Shown piece after piece: positions 19,158-28,485 of a DNA stretch of 45,299 bases (position 1 is its first letter; each line of letters opens with the position of its first letter). The notes below the pieces were generated by a model. The model was not told the DNA's origin. It ran no database searches and saw only the letters and a list, made by a program, of their open reading frames with translations. The DNA is from CAVQTK01 sp963716455 (GTDB taxonomy: Bacteria > Pseudomonadota > Gammaproteobacteria > Coxiellales > Coxiellaceae). The stretch is from contig CAVQTK010000016.1 of assembly GCA_963716455.1 (NCBI GenBank), forward strand, positions 1 through 45,299, read 5' to 3'. A program made the position numbers and the translations under genes.

Positions 19158-21548
19158 TCAAACCCTCAGTTTTGCGTTGAATTCATTCATCAAACTGTTA
19201 ATCAAATTTTCTATAACAGTTTGAATCTCTTCATCTTTTAAAGTACGTAAAGTTTCTTGGAAAGTCAGTCCTAAGGCAATGCTTTTTTGTCCTTTTTCAA
19301 TATTTTGACCTTGGTAAATATCAAATATTTGCACATAACCCAGCAGTTTTCCACCTTTTTCCATGATAAATTGCTGTATTTTATTTGCAGGAATTTCTTG
19401 ATTCACTGTAATGGCGATATCTCGACGTATACTGGGAAATTTAGAAATTTTTTTAAACTTGATCTCAGAACGTACTCTTAATGCATCCAAATTTAATTCA
19501 AAAAGATAAATAGGTAAGTGAAGGTCTAACTGCTCAGCAATAGCAGGATGTAAAGCACCCATCACTCCTATCGATTGCCCCTCCCATAATATAGAAGCAT
19601 TTTGCCAAGGGTGAAGAGCAGGATGCTCACTGCGTTGCCAATTAAAACTTGAATTGTGCATCAGCAACGCCAATAAAGCCTCAACATCCCCTTTAACATC
19701 AAAAAAATCTACAGGACGATTTTGTATTCCCCATTGTTCTGGATAAGCATTACCACCGATGATCCCTCCTAATAAAGAAATCTGTTGCAATGATGTTGGC
19801 GTGGGTAAAAAACCTAAACCTGTTTCAAACAATCGCACTCGGGGCATTTGACGATTTTGGTTATATTGGAATATTTTTATTAACCCTGGCCATAAGCTAG
19901 TGCGCATGACTGACATATCTACAGATAAAGGATTAGCCAAAGGAAGAGCATCTCGTTTGGGATCCAATAGTTGTTGATAATGAGGATCTACAAAGCTATA
20001 GGTAATTGCCTCTTGATATCCCCGATCCATTAATAAAGTAAGAATGCGGGACATTGGAATTATATGAGCTGAATTTTTGGGCATCAGCATGGGCGTATTC
20101 ATTGCTTGAGAGGGAATTTTTTGGAAACCATAAATTCGGGCTAATTCTTCAATTAGATCCACCTCTAAAGTCAAATCAAAGCGGTAGCTCGGTACTTTAA
20201 CTTCAAGAATTGAAGTATTATGAGAATTCATTATCTGCATACCCAAGGATTCCAAAATTTCCACAATCTCAGATCTTGTTATTTGAATTCCTAATAAGCG
20301 TTCTATCTGTTTTTCACGTAAAGTAATAAAAATCGGCATTGGCAAGTAAGCGGGCTCTACTTTCTCAATTAAAGAACCTGCTTCCCCACCAACTATGTCT
20401 AATAGCAATTTTGTTGCCCGCTCTAAAGCCATTGCTTGTATCTGATAATCCACTCCTCGGGAAAAGCGGTAAGATGAATCGGTTTGTAAACCATATTGAC
20501 GAGCAGTTAGGCTTAGAGGAAGAGGCGAAAAAAAAGCACTTTCCAAAAACAAATTTTGTGTAACAGAAGTAATACTTGCAGCCATTCCTCCCATGATTCC
20601 AGCTAAGGCTTGTGCTTGATTTTCATCTGCAATTACTAAGGCACCTGATTTTAATGTTAGTTGCTTTCCATCTAATAATGTTATCGTTTCACCCGGCTGT
20701 GAATAACGGATATGGACGTTTCCTTGTAGTTTATCGCAATCAAATGCATGTAAAGGTTGACCCAACTCTAACATTACATAATTAGTGACATCGACGACAG
20801 GATGAATACACCGTAAACCGCTTCGACGCAATCTTTCTTGCATCCATATAGGAATAGTCGCATGAGGATTTATATTCTTAATAATTCGACCCATATAACG
20901 AGGACAGGCTTCAACAGCATCGAGGTGTATGTTTATTTTTTCTTTTAAAGAAGAAGAGTCAACCACTTTTATTTCAATCTCATAAAATGGGTTTTTAAGG
21001 AGTACAGCTGCTTCTCTTGCTATACCCTTAATACTAAGACAATCGCCACGATTGGCAGTCAAAGCGACATCAATAACTTGATCATCTAATTGTAAAAATT
21101 CTCGTAAATCAAGACCGACGGGAGCATCATTGGGTAACTCTAAAATACCTTCTCCTTTAGCCTCACTTAGACCTAACTCTCCCGCTCCACAAAGCATGCC
21201 TTCCGACATCTGACCACGAATATTTCCTGATTGAATTTTAATTCCCTTAGGCAAATTTGCACCAATTTGTGCTACTGCTACTTTCAAACTCGGACGCACA
21301 TTATTCGCGCCACACACAATGGATAAGGGGGAATTAGAATTTATATTGACTTGACAACAGTGTAACCGTTGAGCATCTGGATGTGGTTTAACACTCAACA
21401 CTTCTCCAATAACTACTTTTTGAAAGTCTGGAGCCGCAGAGTTTACCGCGTCCACCTCCAAACCTGACATAGTCATTTTATCTATCAGATCAAAAGGATC
21501 TATTGGGGAACTAAGCCATTCTTGCAACCATTGTATACTAAATTTCAT
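19158..21548 (-). CDS. pheT: phenylalanyl-tRNA synthetase beta subunit
   Basis: The beta chain of the alpha2-beta2 enzyme that charges tRNA-Phe; 796 residues, normal length. Domains in order: an EMAP/tRNA-binding fold near residues 40-150 (VVIGEVLSVKPHPDAQRL, CGANNVR), the B3/B4 editing domain (about 210-390, with HPVVDVTNYVMLELGQPLHAFD), the B5 domain, a catalytic-like core and the C-terminal anticodon-recognition FDX-ACB domain (KFPSIRRDIAITV). It is followed after 3 bp by ihfA and preceded by pheS with 14 bp between. Intact, which supports good sequence quality here. Confidence 0.96.
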   Translation of the reverse strand: MKFSIQWLQEWLSSPIDPFDLIDKMTMSGLEVDAVNSAAPDFQKVVIGEVLSVKPHPDAQRLHCCQVNINSNSPLSIVCGANNVRPSLKVAVAQIGANLPKGIKIQSGNIRGQMSEGMLCGAGELGLSEAKGEGILELPNDAPVGLDLREFLQLDDQVIDVALTANRGDCLSIKGIAREAAVLLKNPFYEIEIKVVDSSSLKEKINIHLDAVEACPRYMGRIIKNINPHATIPIWMQERLRRSGLRCIHPVVDVTNYVMLELGQPLHAFDCDKLQGNVHIRYSQPGETITLLDGKQLTLKSGALVIADENQAQALAGIMGGMAASITSVTQNLFLESAFFSPLPLSLTARQYGLQTDSSYRFSRGVDYQIQAMALERATKLLLDIVGGEAGSLIEKVEPAYLPMPIFITLREKQIERLLGIQITRSEIVEILESLGMQIMNSHNTSILEVKVPSYRFDLTLEVDLIEELARIYGFQKIPSQAMNTPMLMPKNSAHIIPMSRILTLLMDRGYQEAITYSFVDPHYQQLLDPKRDALPLANPLSVDMSVMRTSLWPGLIKIFQYNQNRQMPRVRLFETGLGFLPTPTSLQQISLLGGIIGGNAYPEQWGIQNRPVDFFDVKGDVEALLALLMHNSSFNWQRSEHPALHPWQNASILWEGQSIGVMGALHPAIAEQLDLHLPIYLFELNLDALRVRSEIKFKKISKFPSIRRDIAITVNQEIPANKIQQFIMEKGGKLLGYVQIFDIYQGQNIEKGQKSIALGLTFQETLRTLKDEEIQTVIENLINSLMNEFNAKLRV

Positions 21549-21562
21549 ATTTAGATATTCAT

Positions 21563-22546
21563 TTAAAACTGTGCTAAAAAGCGCAAATCATTTTCAAATA
21601 ACATTCGCAAATCAGGTATATCGTAGTGCAACATAGCCATCCTGTCTAAACCTAAACCAAAAGCGAAACCACTGTAGGTTTCAGAATCTATGCCTACATT
21701 TTTGAGAACTTGAGGATGTACCATACCACAACCCAAAATTTCTAACCACTTTCCTCCAGACTGACGTATGTCTATCTCTGCTGAAGGTTCGGTAAAAGGA
21801 AAAAAGCTTGGACGAAAACGAAACTCTAAATCTGCTTCAAAAAAATTTTGTAAAAAATTCTGCAATAAGGCTTTTAAATGACCAAAATGACAGTAAGTGT
21901 CCACTACTAATCCCTCTATCTGATGAAACATTGGAGTATGTGTTTGATCAGAATCACGACGAAAAACTCGGCCTGGAGTAATAATCCGCAAAGGTGGAGA
22001 TTGATTTTGCATTACACGGATTTGACTAGGGGAAGTATGAGTTCTTAGTAAAGAACCATCTTTAAAATAAAATGTATCATGACTATCACGTGCAGGATGA
22101 GATTCCAGCATGTTCAATGCTTGAAAATTATGGTAATCATCTTCTATCTCCGGTCCTTCTACTACAGAAAAACCTATACTACGAAACAATTCAACAGCTC
22201 GATTCCGAACTTGCGTAACAGGATGCAAGCTCCCTGTATTTTGACTTCTACCCGGTAAAGTAATATCAATTGTTTCAGATTCAAGACGATTTTTTAATGC
22301 CGAATGTTTGAGCAGCGCCTCTTGTTCGGACAATAAGGATTGTAATTCCTGTTTTGCCAGATTAATAATTTTCCCTACCTGAGGGCGCTGATCAGCAGAT
22401 AGATCAGTCATTTCCTTTAATAAAGCAGTTAACTGACCTTTTTTTCCTAGATAATGAGTTCGAAGCTGTTCTATATCTGTAGCAGACTGTGCTTTTTTAA
22501 TTGATGCTTTTGCATCATCTAATAGAGCAGCTATCTCATTTTGCAT
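21563..22546 (-). CDS. pheS: phenylalanyl-tRNA synthetase alpha subunit
   Basis: The catalytic alpha chain that makes Phe-AMP and transfers Phe to tRNA. From the ATG at 22546 it has 327 residues, the usual length. It shows the N-terminal coiled-coil arm, then class II motifs: HPVTQVRNRAVELF with GFSVVEGPEIEDDYHNF, the motif-2 loop LRTHTSPSQIR and FRRDSDQTHTPMFHQIEG, and the motif-3 GFAFGLGLDRMAML. The frame is open upstream into rplT, but the ATG 1 nt after the rplT stop matches family starts. It is coupled to rplT and pheT. Confidence 0.95.
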   Translation of the reverse strand: MQNEIAALLDDAKASIKKAQSATDIEQLRTHYLGKKGQLTALLKEMTDLSADQRPQVGKIINLAKQELQSLLSEQEALLKHSALKNRLESETIDITLPGRSQNTGSLHPVTQVRNRAVELFRSIGFSVVEGPEIEDDYHNFQALNMLESHPARDSHDTFYFKDGSLLRTHTSPSQIRVMQNQSPPLRIITPGRVFRRDSDQTHTPMFHQIEGLVVDTYCHFGHLKALLQNFLQNFFEADLEFRFRPSFFPFTEPSAEIDIRQSGGKWLEILGCGMVHPQVLKNVGIDSETYSGFAFGLGLDRMAMLHYDIPDLRMLFENDLRFLAQF

Positions 22547-22547
22547 G

Positions 22548-22904
22548 TTATTGTAAGGCTTGTTGAGCAGATTCTGCCAAACGTCCAAATGCATTCGTAT
22601 CTTTCAAGGCTAAATCAGCCAACATCTTGCGATCAATATTGATGTTCGCTTTTTTCAATCCATTCATCAAACGACTATAGGACAATCCATAATGACGTGC
22701 TACAGCATTTATGCGTATAATCCACAGGGCTCGAAAATCTCGTTTACGTTGACGCCGATCCCTATAGGCATATTGACCGGCTTTAATAACAGCTTGTTTG
22801 GCTACTCGGTAGACACGACTACGCGCACCATAGTAACCTTTTGCTTGACGAAGGACTTTTTTGTGTCGAGCCCTCGCGGTTACTCCTCTTTTAACTCTTG
22901 GCAT
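22548..22904 (-). CDS. rplT: 50S ribosomal protein L20
   Basis: A 118-residue L20, an early-assembly protein of the large subunit that binds 23S rRNA. It opens MPRVKRGVTARARHKKVLRQAKGYYGAR and carries YRDRRQRKRDFRALWIIRINA, all hallmark stretches. GAGGAG precedes its ATG. In relatives L20 also represses the rpmI-rplT part of the operon by binding its mRNA; that feedback is likely here but not directly visible. Confidence 0.97.
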   Translation of the reverse strand: MPRVKRGVTARARHKKVLRQAKGYYGARSRVYRVAKQAVIKAGQYAYRDRRQRKRDFRALWIIRINAVARHYGLSYSRLMNGLKKANINIDRKMLADLALKDTNAFGRLAESAQQALQ

Positions 22905-22926
22905 AACTTTCTCTCCTCAAAATGAC

Positions 22927-23118
22927 TTATCTTAATAAAATATCAATGGCTTTAAAATTAGATTCATGAACATATGGAAAAGTACGTAATTGCCGTTTCC
23001 TCTTCGGCGCTTTTTTAGTTAGAATGTGATTACGAAAAGCACGTCGCCGTTTAATAGCGCCGCTACCGGTTCGAATAAACCGCTTAGCGGCTCCTCGATT
23101 TGTTTTTAATTTTGGCAT
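22927..23118 (-). CDS. rpmI: 50S ribosomal protein L35
   Basis: A 63-residue basic ribosomal protein with the family start MPKLKTNRGAAKRF and the run RRRAFRNHILTKKAPKRKRQLR. It lies between infC and rplT in the conserved order. Normal length. Confidence 0.97.
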   Translation of the reverse strand: MPKLKTNRGAAKRFIRTGSGAIKRRRAFRNHILTKKAPKRKRQLRTFPYVHESNFKAIDILLR

Positions 23119-23142
23119 ACTCTAAATCCTATTTTATAGAAA

Positions 23143-23670
23143 CTATTTTTTCGCCTCTTGTTTTCCCATCATTATAACCATTCCCATTTGGCGACCTTCA
23201 ATTTTTGCTTCTTGCTCAATAATTAAGCCGGAAGGCAAATCGCTTTTAATCCTTTCTAATAAACCCATTCCTAATTCTCTATGCTGCATTTCACGACCAC
23301 GAAAACGCAGGCTAATTTTTACTTTATCACCACGTTCTAAAAATTCAATTATTTTCCGTACCTTTACTTGATAATCACCAATATCGGTTACGGGACGGAA
23401 TTTTACTTCCTTTACCTGAATGCGTCGTTGCTTTTTCTTTTGTGCTGCTTGCTTTTTACCCTTTTCAAACCGATATCTTCCATAATCCATAATCCGGCAC
23501 ACGGGAGGATCAGTATTAGGTGAAATTTCAACTAAATCTAAATCAGCTCTTTCAGCAGCAATTAATGCCTCTCTAATGCCTACTACTCCTACTTGATTTC
23601 CTTCTGCATCTATCAAACGCACTTCAGGGGTTTGAATCTGTTGATTCACTCGAGTTTTTTTCACGCTAAT
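23143..23670 (-). CDS. infC: translation initiation factor IF-3, probable AUU start
   Basis: IF-3 keeps subunits apart and checks the start codon. It shows N- and C-terminal alpha/beta domains joined by a basic linker: VRLIDAEGNQVGVV, VEISPNTDPPVCRIMDYGRYRFEK, IQVKEVKFRPVTD and LRFRGREMQH. The start needs care. A GTG at 23664 overlaps the thrS stop, but it lies 15 nt after the only good ribosome site (GGAGG, 23680-23684). An in-frame ATT two codons earlier (23670) sits 9 nt from it. An AUU start is the rule for infC in enterobacteria and lets IF-3 repress its own mRNA by rejecting that codon. From ATT the protein has 175 residues. Confidence 0.93.
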   Translation of the reverse strand: MSVKKTRVNQQIQTPEVRLIDAEGNQVGVVGIREALIAAERADLDLVEISPNTDPPVCRIMDYGRYRFEKGKKQAAQKKKQRRIQVKEVKFRPVTDIGDYQVKVRKIIEFLERGDKVKISLRFRGREMQHRELGMGLLERIKSDLPSGLIIEQEAKIEGRQMGMVIMMGKQEAKK

Positions 23671-25592
23671 GGTTTTTTTCCTCCCGGTAAAATAAGCTGG
23701 TCAATTTCATGAATCACATGATCTGTTAATTCAGAAATACTCATGGTGACCGATTTTTCACTACCCAATTGTCGTACCGCTACAGTTCTATCATTAACCT
23801 CTTTATTTCCAATAACAATTTGGTATGGAACTCTAGCCATAGTATGTTCACGGATTTTAAAGCCAATTTTTTCATTACGCAAGTCTAAATTTACCCTAAG
23901 ACCTTGATTCCTTAAATTTTCTCCAATTTCTCGGACAAAAGCCACCTGCTGGTCAGTAATATTCATAATAACAAGCTGCACTGGTGCTAGCCATAAAGGT
24001 AATCCATCAGCATAATTCTCTAATAAAATGGCTATAAAACGCTCAATTGAACCTAGCATAGCCCGATGCAACATCACAGGAGTTTGTTTGGAGCCATTTT
24101 CATCAATGTAATAAGCTCCCAAACGTCCTGCCATAAAAAAATCTATCTGCATTGTACCACATTGCCAAACCCTGCCCAAACAATCATGTAATGAAAATTC
24201 AATCTTAGGGCCATAAAAAGCTCCTTCCCCTGGCAAAAATTCCCAATTCACCCCAGAATTAGTCAAAGCTTTGGCTAATGCTTGCTCTGCTTGATCCCAA
24301 ATTTGATCCGTTCCAATACGTTTTTCTGGTCGTGTAGAAAGTTTATGAATAATCTGAGTAAACCCCAAATCCTTATATACCTGATGAAGTTGATGAATAA
24401 ACGCCGAAACTTCATCCTGAATTTGCTGTACAGTGCAAAAAATATGTGCATCATCTTGAACAAAACCACGTAAACGCATCAAACCATGTAAAGTTCCTGA
24501 AGGTTCATTCCGATGACAAGATCCAAACTCAGCCATGCGTATAGGCATATCACGATAACTTTTTAAACCTTGTTTAAAAATTTGAACATGACAAGGACAG
24601 TTCATTGGTTTAATAGCGTATTGACGATTCTCGGATTGAGAAATAAATAAATCATCACTAAATTTTTCTAAGTGACCCGATTGCTCCCACAAAGATAAAT
24701 CTACCAGTTGCGGTGAGTTAACTTCTTGGTAACCATAATTCATCAGCTTCTTTCTTAAATAGTCGCGTAAGGTACGCACTATTGTCCAGCCATTAGGATG
24801 CCAAAAAACCATCCCAGGTGCTTCTGGTTGCTGATGAAACAAGTTCATTTTTTTAGCTATGATACGATGATCACGTTTTTCTGCCTCCGTAATCCTTTGT
24901 AAATAAGCCTGCAATGATTTTTTATCTGGCCAAGCAGTTCCATATATTCTCTGGAGCATTTCATTTTTGGCGTCTCCCCGCCAGTAAGCACCGGAAACTT
25001 TTGTCAATTTAAAAGCACCTAGCTGACTTGTACGAGCGACATGGGGACCACGACATAAATCAATAAAATTTCCCTGTTGATACGCTGTTATAATTTGCTC
25101 TTGAGGTATTTCCTTTATTATTTCTACTTTATAGTGCTCACCCATTTGCGTGAACAGTTCGATTGCCTCGGCATGACTTAAAACCCGACGTTCTACTGGT
25201 AAATCTGCTTCAACTAACTTTTGCATTTCAACTTCAATGTGTTCTAAGTCTTCAGTAGAAAAATGATGATCAGAGGCAAAATCATAGTAAAACCCATCCT
25301 CTATTACAGGACCTATAGTTATTTGGGCACGAAATAATTTTTGTACAGCTTGTGCTAACAAATGTGCTGTAGAATGGCGGATAATTTCTAAACCTTTAGG
25401 ATCTTTCGCAGTAATAATTTTTACCGTTGCATCTTCTTGAATTTGGTAGGATAAGTCTACCAATTGTTGATTAACTTCTGCAGCTAATGCGGCTTTAGCC
25501 AAACCTGAACCAATCGCATCTGCAACTGTGCTAACATTCACAGGACCTGGAAACTCTTTTTGACTACCATCTGTTAAAATAATGCGAAGCAT
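23661..25592 (-). CDS. thrS: threonyl-tRNA synthetase
   Basis: Class II synthetase that charges tRNA-Thr; 643 residues, full length. Domains: an N-terminal TGS domain (residues 1-62), the SAD editing domain with HSTAHLLAQAV (74-84) and the distal Cys/His site (FIDLCRGPHV), then the catalytic core with the zinc ligands (MNCPCHVQIF and later His), motif 2 (FGSCHRNEPSGTLHGLMRLRGF) and motif 3 (HRAMLGSIERFIAIL), and the C-terminal anticodon domain. Its last codons carry the ribosome site and start of infC. tRNA-Val lies just upstream and may be co-transcribed. Intact. Confidence 0.96.
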   Translation of the reverse strand: MLRIILTDGSQKEFPGPVNVSTVADAIGSGLAKAALAAEVNQQLVDLSYQIQEDATVKIITAKDPKGLEIIRHSTAHLLAQAVQKLFRAQITIGPVIEDGFYYDFASDHHFSTEDLEHIEVEMQKLVEADLPVERRVLSHAEAIELFTQMGEHYKVEIIKEIPQEQIITAYQQGNFIDLCRGPHVARTSQLGAFKLTKVSGAYWRGDAKNEMLQRIYGTAWPDKKSLQAYLQRITEAEKRDHRIIAKKMNLFHQQPEAPGMVFWHPNGWTIVRTLRDYLRKKLMNYGYQEVNSPQLVDLSLWEQSGHLEKFSDDLFISQSENRQYAIKPMNCPCHVQIFKQGLKSYRDMPIRMAEFGSCHRNEPSGTLHGLMRLRGFVQDDAHIFCTVQQIQDEVSAFIHQLHQVYKDLGFTQIIHKLSTRPEKRIGTDQIWDQAEQALAKALTNSGVNWEFLPGEGAFYGPKIEFSLHDCLGRVWQCGTMQIDFFMAGRLGAYYIDENGSKQTPVMLHRAMLGSIERFIAILLENYADGLPLWLAPVQLVIMNITDQQVAFVREIGENLRNQGLRVNLDLRNEKIGFKIREHTMARVPYQIVIGNKEVNDRTVAVRQLGSEKSVTMSISELTDHVIHEIDQLILPGGKKPLA

Positions 25593-25614
25593 TACATTTT
25601 ACCTATCTATTAAA

Positions 25615-25687
25615 TAGGCACGAGTGGAATCGAACCACCGACCCCCACCATGTCAAGGTGGTGCTCTAACCGCTGAGCTACGTGCCT
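25615..25687 (-). tRNA. tRNA-Val (GAC)
   Basis: A full cloverleaf is seen on the minus strand: acceptor AGGCACG/CGTGCCT, D stem GCTC/GAGC, anticodon stem CCACC/GGTGG with loop TTGACAT (anticodon GAC), and T stem GGTGG/CCACT with TTCGATT. The discriminator is A and CCA is not encoded. It lies 22 bp ahead of thrS. Confidence 0.95.
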
Positions 25688-25692
25688 AAAGT

Positions 25693-26118
25693 TTATGTGA
25701 CTTTACGATATTCATCATACCCAATAAGACGACTGTTCCAATCGTTTCCACTTGGATCTTTCGCTTGATGAGCATTCAACCAAATCATTTGTATAATATT
25801 TTCTTTAACCATATTTCCTACCATACCCACAACCGCTTCACAAGCCGGAAAGTTTATGGTTAATGCCATTGCATTTCCATTATAAAATCCTATAACAGGT
25901 ACGGCCTTACCAATTACTTGCTGGCAATTTTTACTAGCCACGACTGTTACAAAGCTTCCAGAAATCATACCTGCGTTTCCCCCTGTACTTTTTTTAACTA
26001 TTGTCAAGGTAGAGCCTCGCTGATTTTGAAACTTTAGGCTAGGTTGAGCTTCCTCAGCACCGAAAATGATGGATGTGACAAACCATAAACCAACAATGGC
26101 AATACGTAATATTTTCAT
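25693..26118 (-). CDS. secreted avidin-family (biotin-binding) protein
   Basis: A 141-residue protein with a signal peptide (residues 1-21, MKILR then a hydrophobic core, cut near FGA-EE) followed by an avidin/streptavidin fold. Aligned by eye to streptavidin, several biotin contacts are kept: N32 and S36 (N23, S27), W113 (W108), W127 in GNDWNSRLIG (W120) and D135 in GYDEY (D128). Others are changed: F56 for Y43, T58 for S45, F90 for W79 and M99 for W92. C65 and C93 could form a disulfide. Weaker or altered ligand binding is therefore possible. A GGGAGG ribosome site (26131-26136) precedes the ATG. It lies downstream of nothing obvious in biotin metabolism and next to tRNA-Val. Role unknown; biotin capture or defence is a guess. 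Confidence 0.85.
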   Translation of the reverse strand: MKILRIAIVGLWFVTSIIFGAEEAQPSLKFQNQRGSTLTIVKKSTGGNAGMISGSFVTVVASKNCQQVIGKAVPVIGFYNGNAMALTINFPACEAVVGMVGNMVKENIIQMIWLNAHQAKDPSGNDWNSRLIGYDEYRKVT

Positions 26119-26268
26119 TTACTTTAACCTCCCTAATAGAAAAGATTTTATAATAACTTGTATTCTCCTCTTTCTTCAAGAAGAGTTAGAAAAAAACCAT
26201 GGCTCACAAGCTGTATCCATTATCATCTTACAATTGCGACTTTAAAATAGATTTACTACTATAAAATT

Positions 26269-28231
26269 ATGGAAAAAAATAGTGCGCCACTTTGGCAACC
26301 TTCGCTTAGCGATATCACCGCCAGTCAAATGACCGAATTTCGTCACTTTGTTAATCAACATTATCAGCAAAACCTAGATGACTATTCTGCTTTATACCAT
26401 TGGTCTATAACTTATCCCACTGAATTCTGGGCATCAGTATGGTCTTATAGCAAAATTATTGCAAAACAATCAGCTAACCAAATTTACATTCCGAGTAGCT
26501 ATATGCCTGAGACCCAGTGGTTCACAGGAGCTAAACTAAACTTTGCTGAAAATCTTCTTCGTTATCGTGATGATCATGTTGCTTTGATTTCTGTTTCAGA
26601 AAAAGGACAACCAAGAACAATAACCTATGCTGAACTTTATCATCAAGTAATCACCTTAGCCAATTGGTTAACTCAATGTGGAGTGTCGTCCCTTAGACCG
26701 AATTGTTGGCTTTCTGCCTAATCGTCCAGAAACCGTAATAGCCATGTTAGCCACAACTAGTATAGGAGCTATTTGGTCAGCGTGCTCACCCGATTTTGGC
26801 TGGCAAGCCTTAGTAGAACGATTTAGTCAAATTGAACCCAAAATTCTCTTTGCTGTAGATGGTCATTTTTATGGGGGAAAAGCATACTCTCATCTTGAGA
26901 AAATACAATCTTTGCAACAACAATTACCCACATTGCAACATACTATTATTCTTCCTTTTACTCATTCTTCTTCATGCCTAGATTCATTATCCTCCTCGAC
27001 TCACTTATGGCAGGATTGCAAAACTAGTGTAGTTACCTCTTCATCATTTACTGCTTTCCCCTTTGCCCATCCCCTTTACATTTTATATTCTTCAGGGACA
27101 ACTGGGAAACCCAAATGCATGGTGCACGGTGCAGGCGGGACTTTAATTCAACATTTAAAAGAACTGATTTTGCATACTGACTTAAAACGAAAAGATACTA
27201 TTTTCTTTTATACGACTTGTAGTTGGATGATGTGGCATTGGTTAATAAGCAGTTTAGCTACCGGAGCTACAATAGTATTATATGAGGGAGACCCTTTTTA
27301 TCCACAACCTTCTGCTTTATTTGATTTGATTGATCAATTTAACATCACTGTTTTTGGGGTTGGAGCCCAATTTATAGAAACGATCAAAAAAAATAATTTA
27401 CAGCCTAAAAGATCACATGTTCTTTCCAGCTTACGTACTATTTTAACTACTGGTTCGCCGTTATCGCCCGAAAATTTTGATTTTGTTTATCAGGACATTA
27501 AATCAGATGTATGCTTATCTTCTATATCTGGAGGCAGTGATATCATATCTTGCTTTGCTCTAGGCAATCCGTCCTTACCAGTATATCGTGGGGAAATACA
27601 GTGTATAGGCTTAGGAATGAATGTAAAAATTTTTAATGCTAATGGACAAGCTGTTAAAAATGAAATTGGTGAACTCGTTTGTACAGCACCTTTTCCTTCT
27701 ATGCCGCTTTACTTTTGGAATGATTCTAATGGAGAACAATATCGACAGGCTTACTTTGAAAAATTTTCAGGGGTATGGGCTCATGGTGATTACGCAAAAT
27801 TAACCGAACAGGAAGGTTTAATTATTTATGGCCGTTCAGATGCCACATTAAATCCCGGGGGAATACGGATAGGTACTGCCGAAATTTATCGACAAGTAGA
27901 AAAATTCCCCGCAGTTCATAGTTGTCTTGCTACTAGTTACCTACTGCCCAGTGGTGAAATCATTATTCTTTTTGTTACATTGTGTCCTGGAAAATGTCTT
28001 GATGAAGAATTAATTAATGCCATCAAACATGAAATTCGGCAAAACATTTCTCCTCACCATGTACCAAAAAAAATTATTCAAGCACCTGATTTACCACGAA
28101 CCTTAAATGGTAAACTGATGGAAATAGTCGTTAAAAAAATAATTAATCACCAACCCTATAATTTATCAATCCCATTAGCTAATCCAAATTCATTAAATTT
28201 CTTTATGTCATTAGAAATCAATGACGTTTAA
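26269..28231 (+). pseudogene. acetoacetyl-CoA synthetase, single frameshift
   Basis: An ANL-superfamily enzyme that joins acetoacetate to CoA with ATP, giving acetoacetyl-CoA for ketone or polyhydroxybutyrate metabolism. The N-terminal 150 residues (to about 26690) include the family FAENLLRYRDDHVALI region. The frame then shifts by one within the CGVSSL stretch and continues to 28231 with DRIVGFLPNRPETVIAMLA, the ATP-binding YSSGTTGKPKCMVHG loop, SISGGSD, WAHGDYAKL and GRSDATLNPGGIRIGTAEIY, and the NGKLMEIVVKK catalytic lysine region. Combined length is near 650 residues, as expected for acetoacetyl-CoA synthetase rather than acetyl-CoA synthetase. One indel is the only defect seen. Confidence 0.85.
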
Positions 28232-28485
28232 TGGCAATTTACGTCATTAGACTTCTTTCGAAACTCTACTGCTGCATGTAAATTGGCAAAGTATTTTGAT
28301 TTGATTAATGCAATTCCATACTTAGAAAAAACTTCATCGACATATTTTTTTAATTAAGGTGCAACTATACCCATTCCGTTTTGAATTTCGGTGTTTAAGC
28401 CAACTCAAATTCGCCCGAAATTAATCGAGAAACCTCACAATTAAATTGATTAAAATTTCTAAAAAATTGAATACAAGCTTCCCTA
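28232..28485. other. intergenic stretch between the synthetase and the IS630 remnant
   Basis: These 254 bp hold only short open stretches, the longest about 40 codons near 28237-28357 without a recognisable product. The decayed left end of the IS630 element probably lies here. No terminal inverted repeat could be fixed by eye. Confidence 0.4.
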
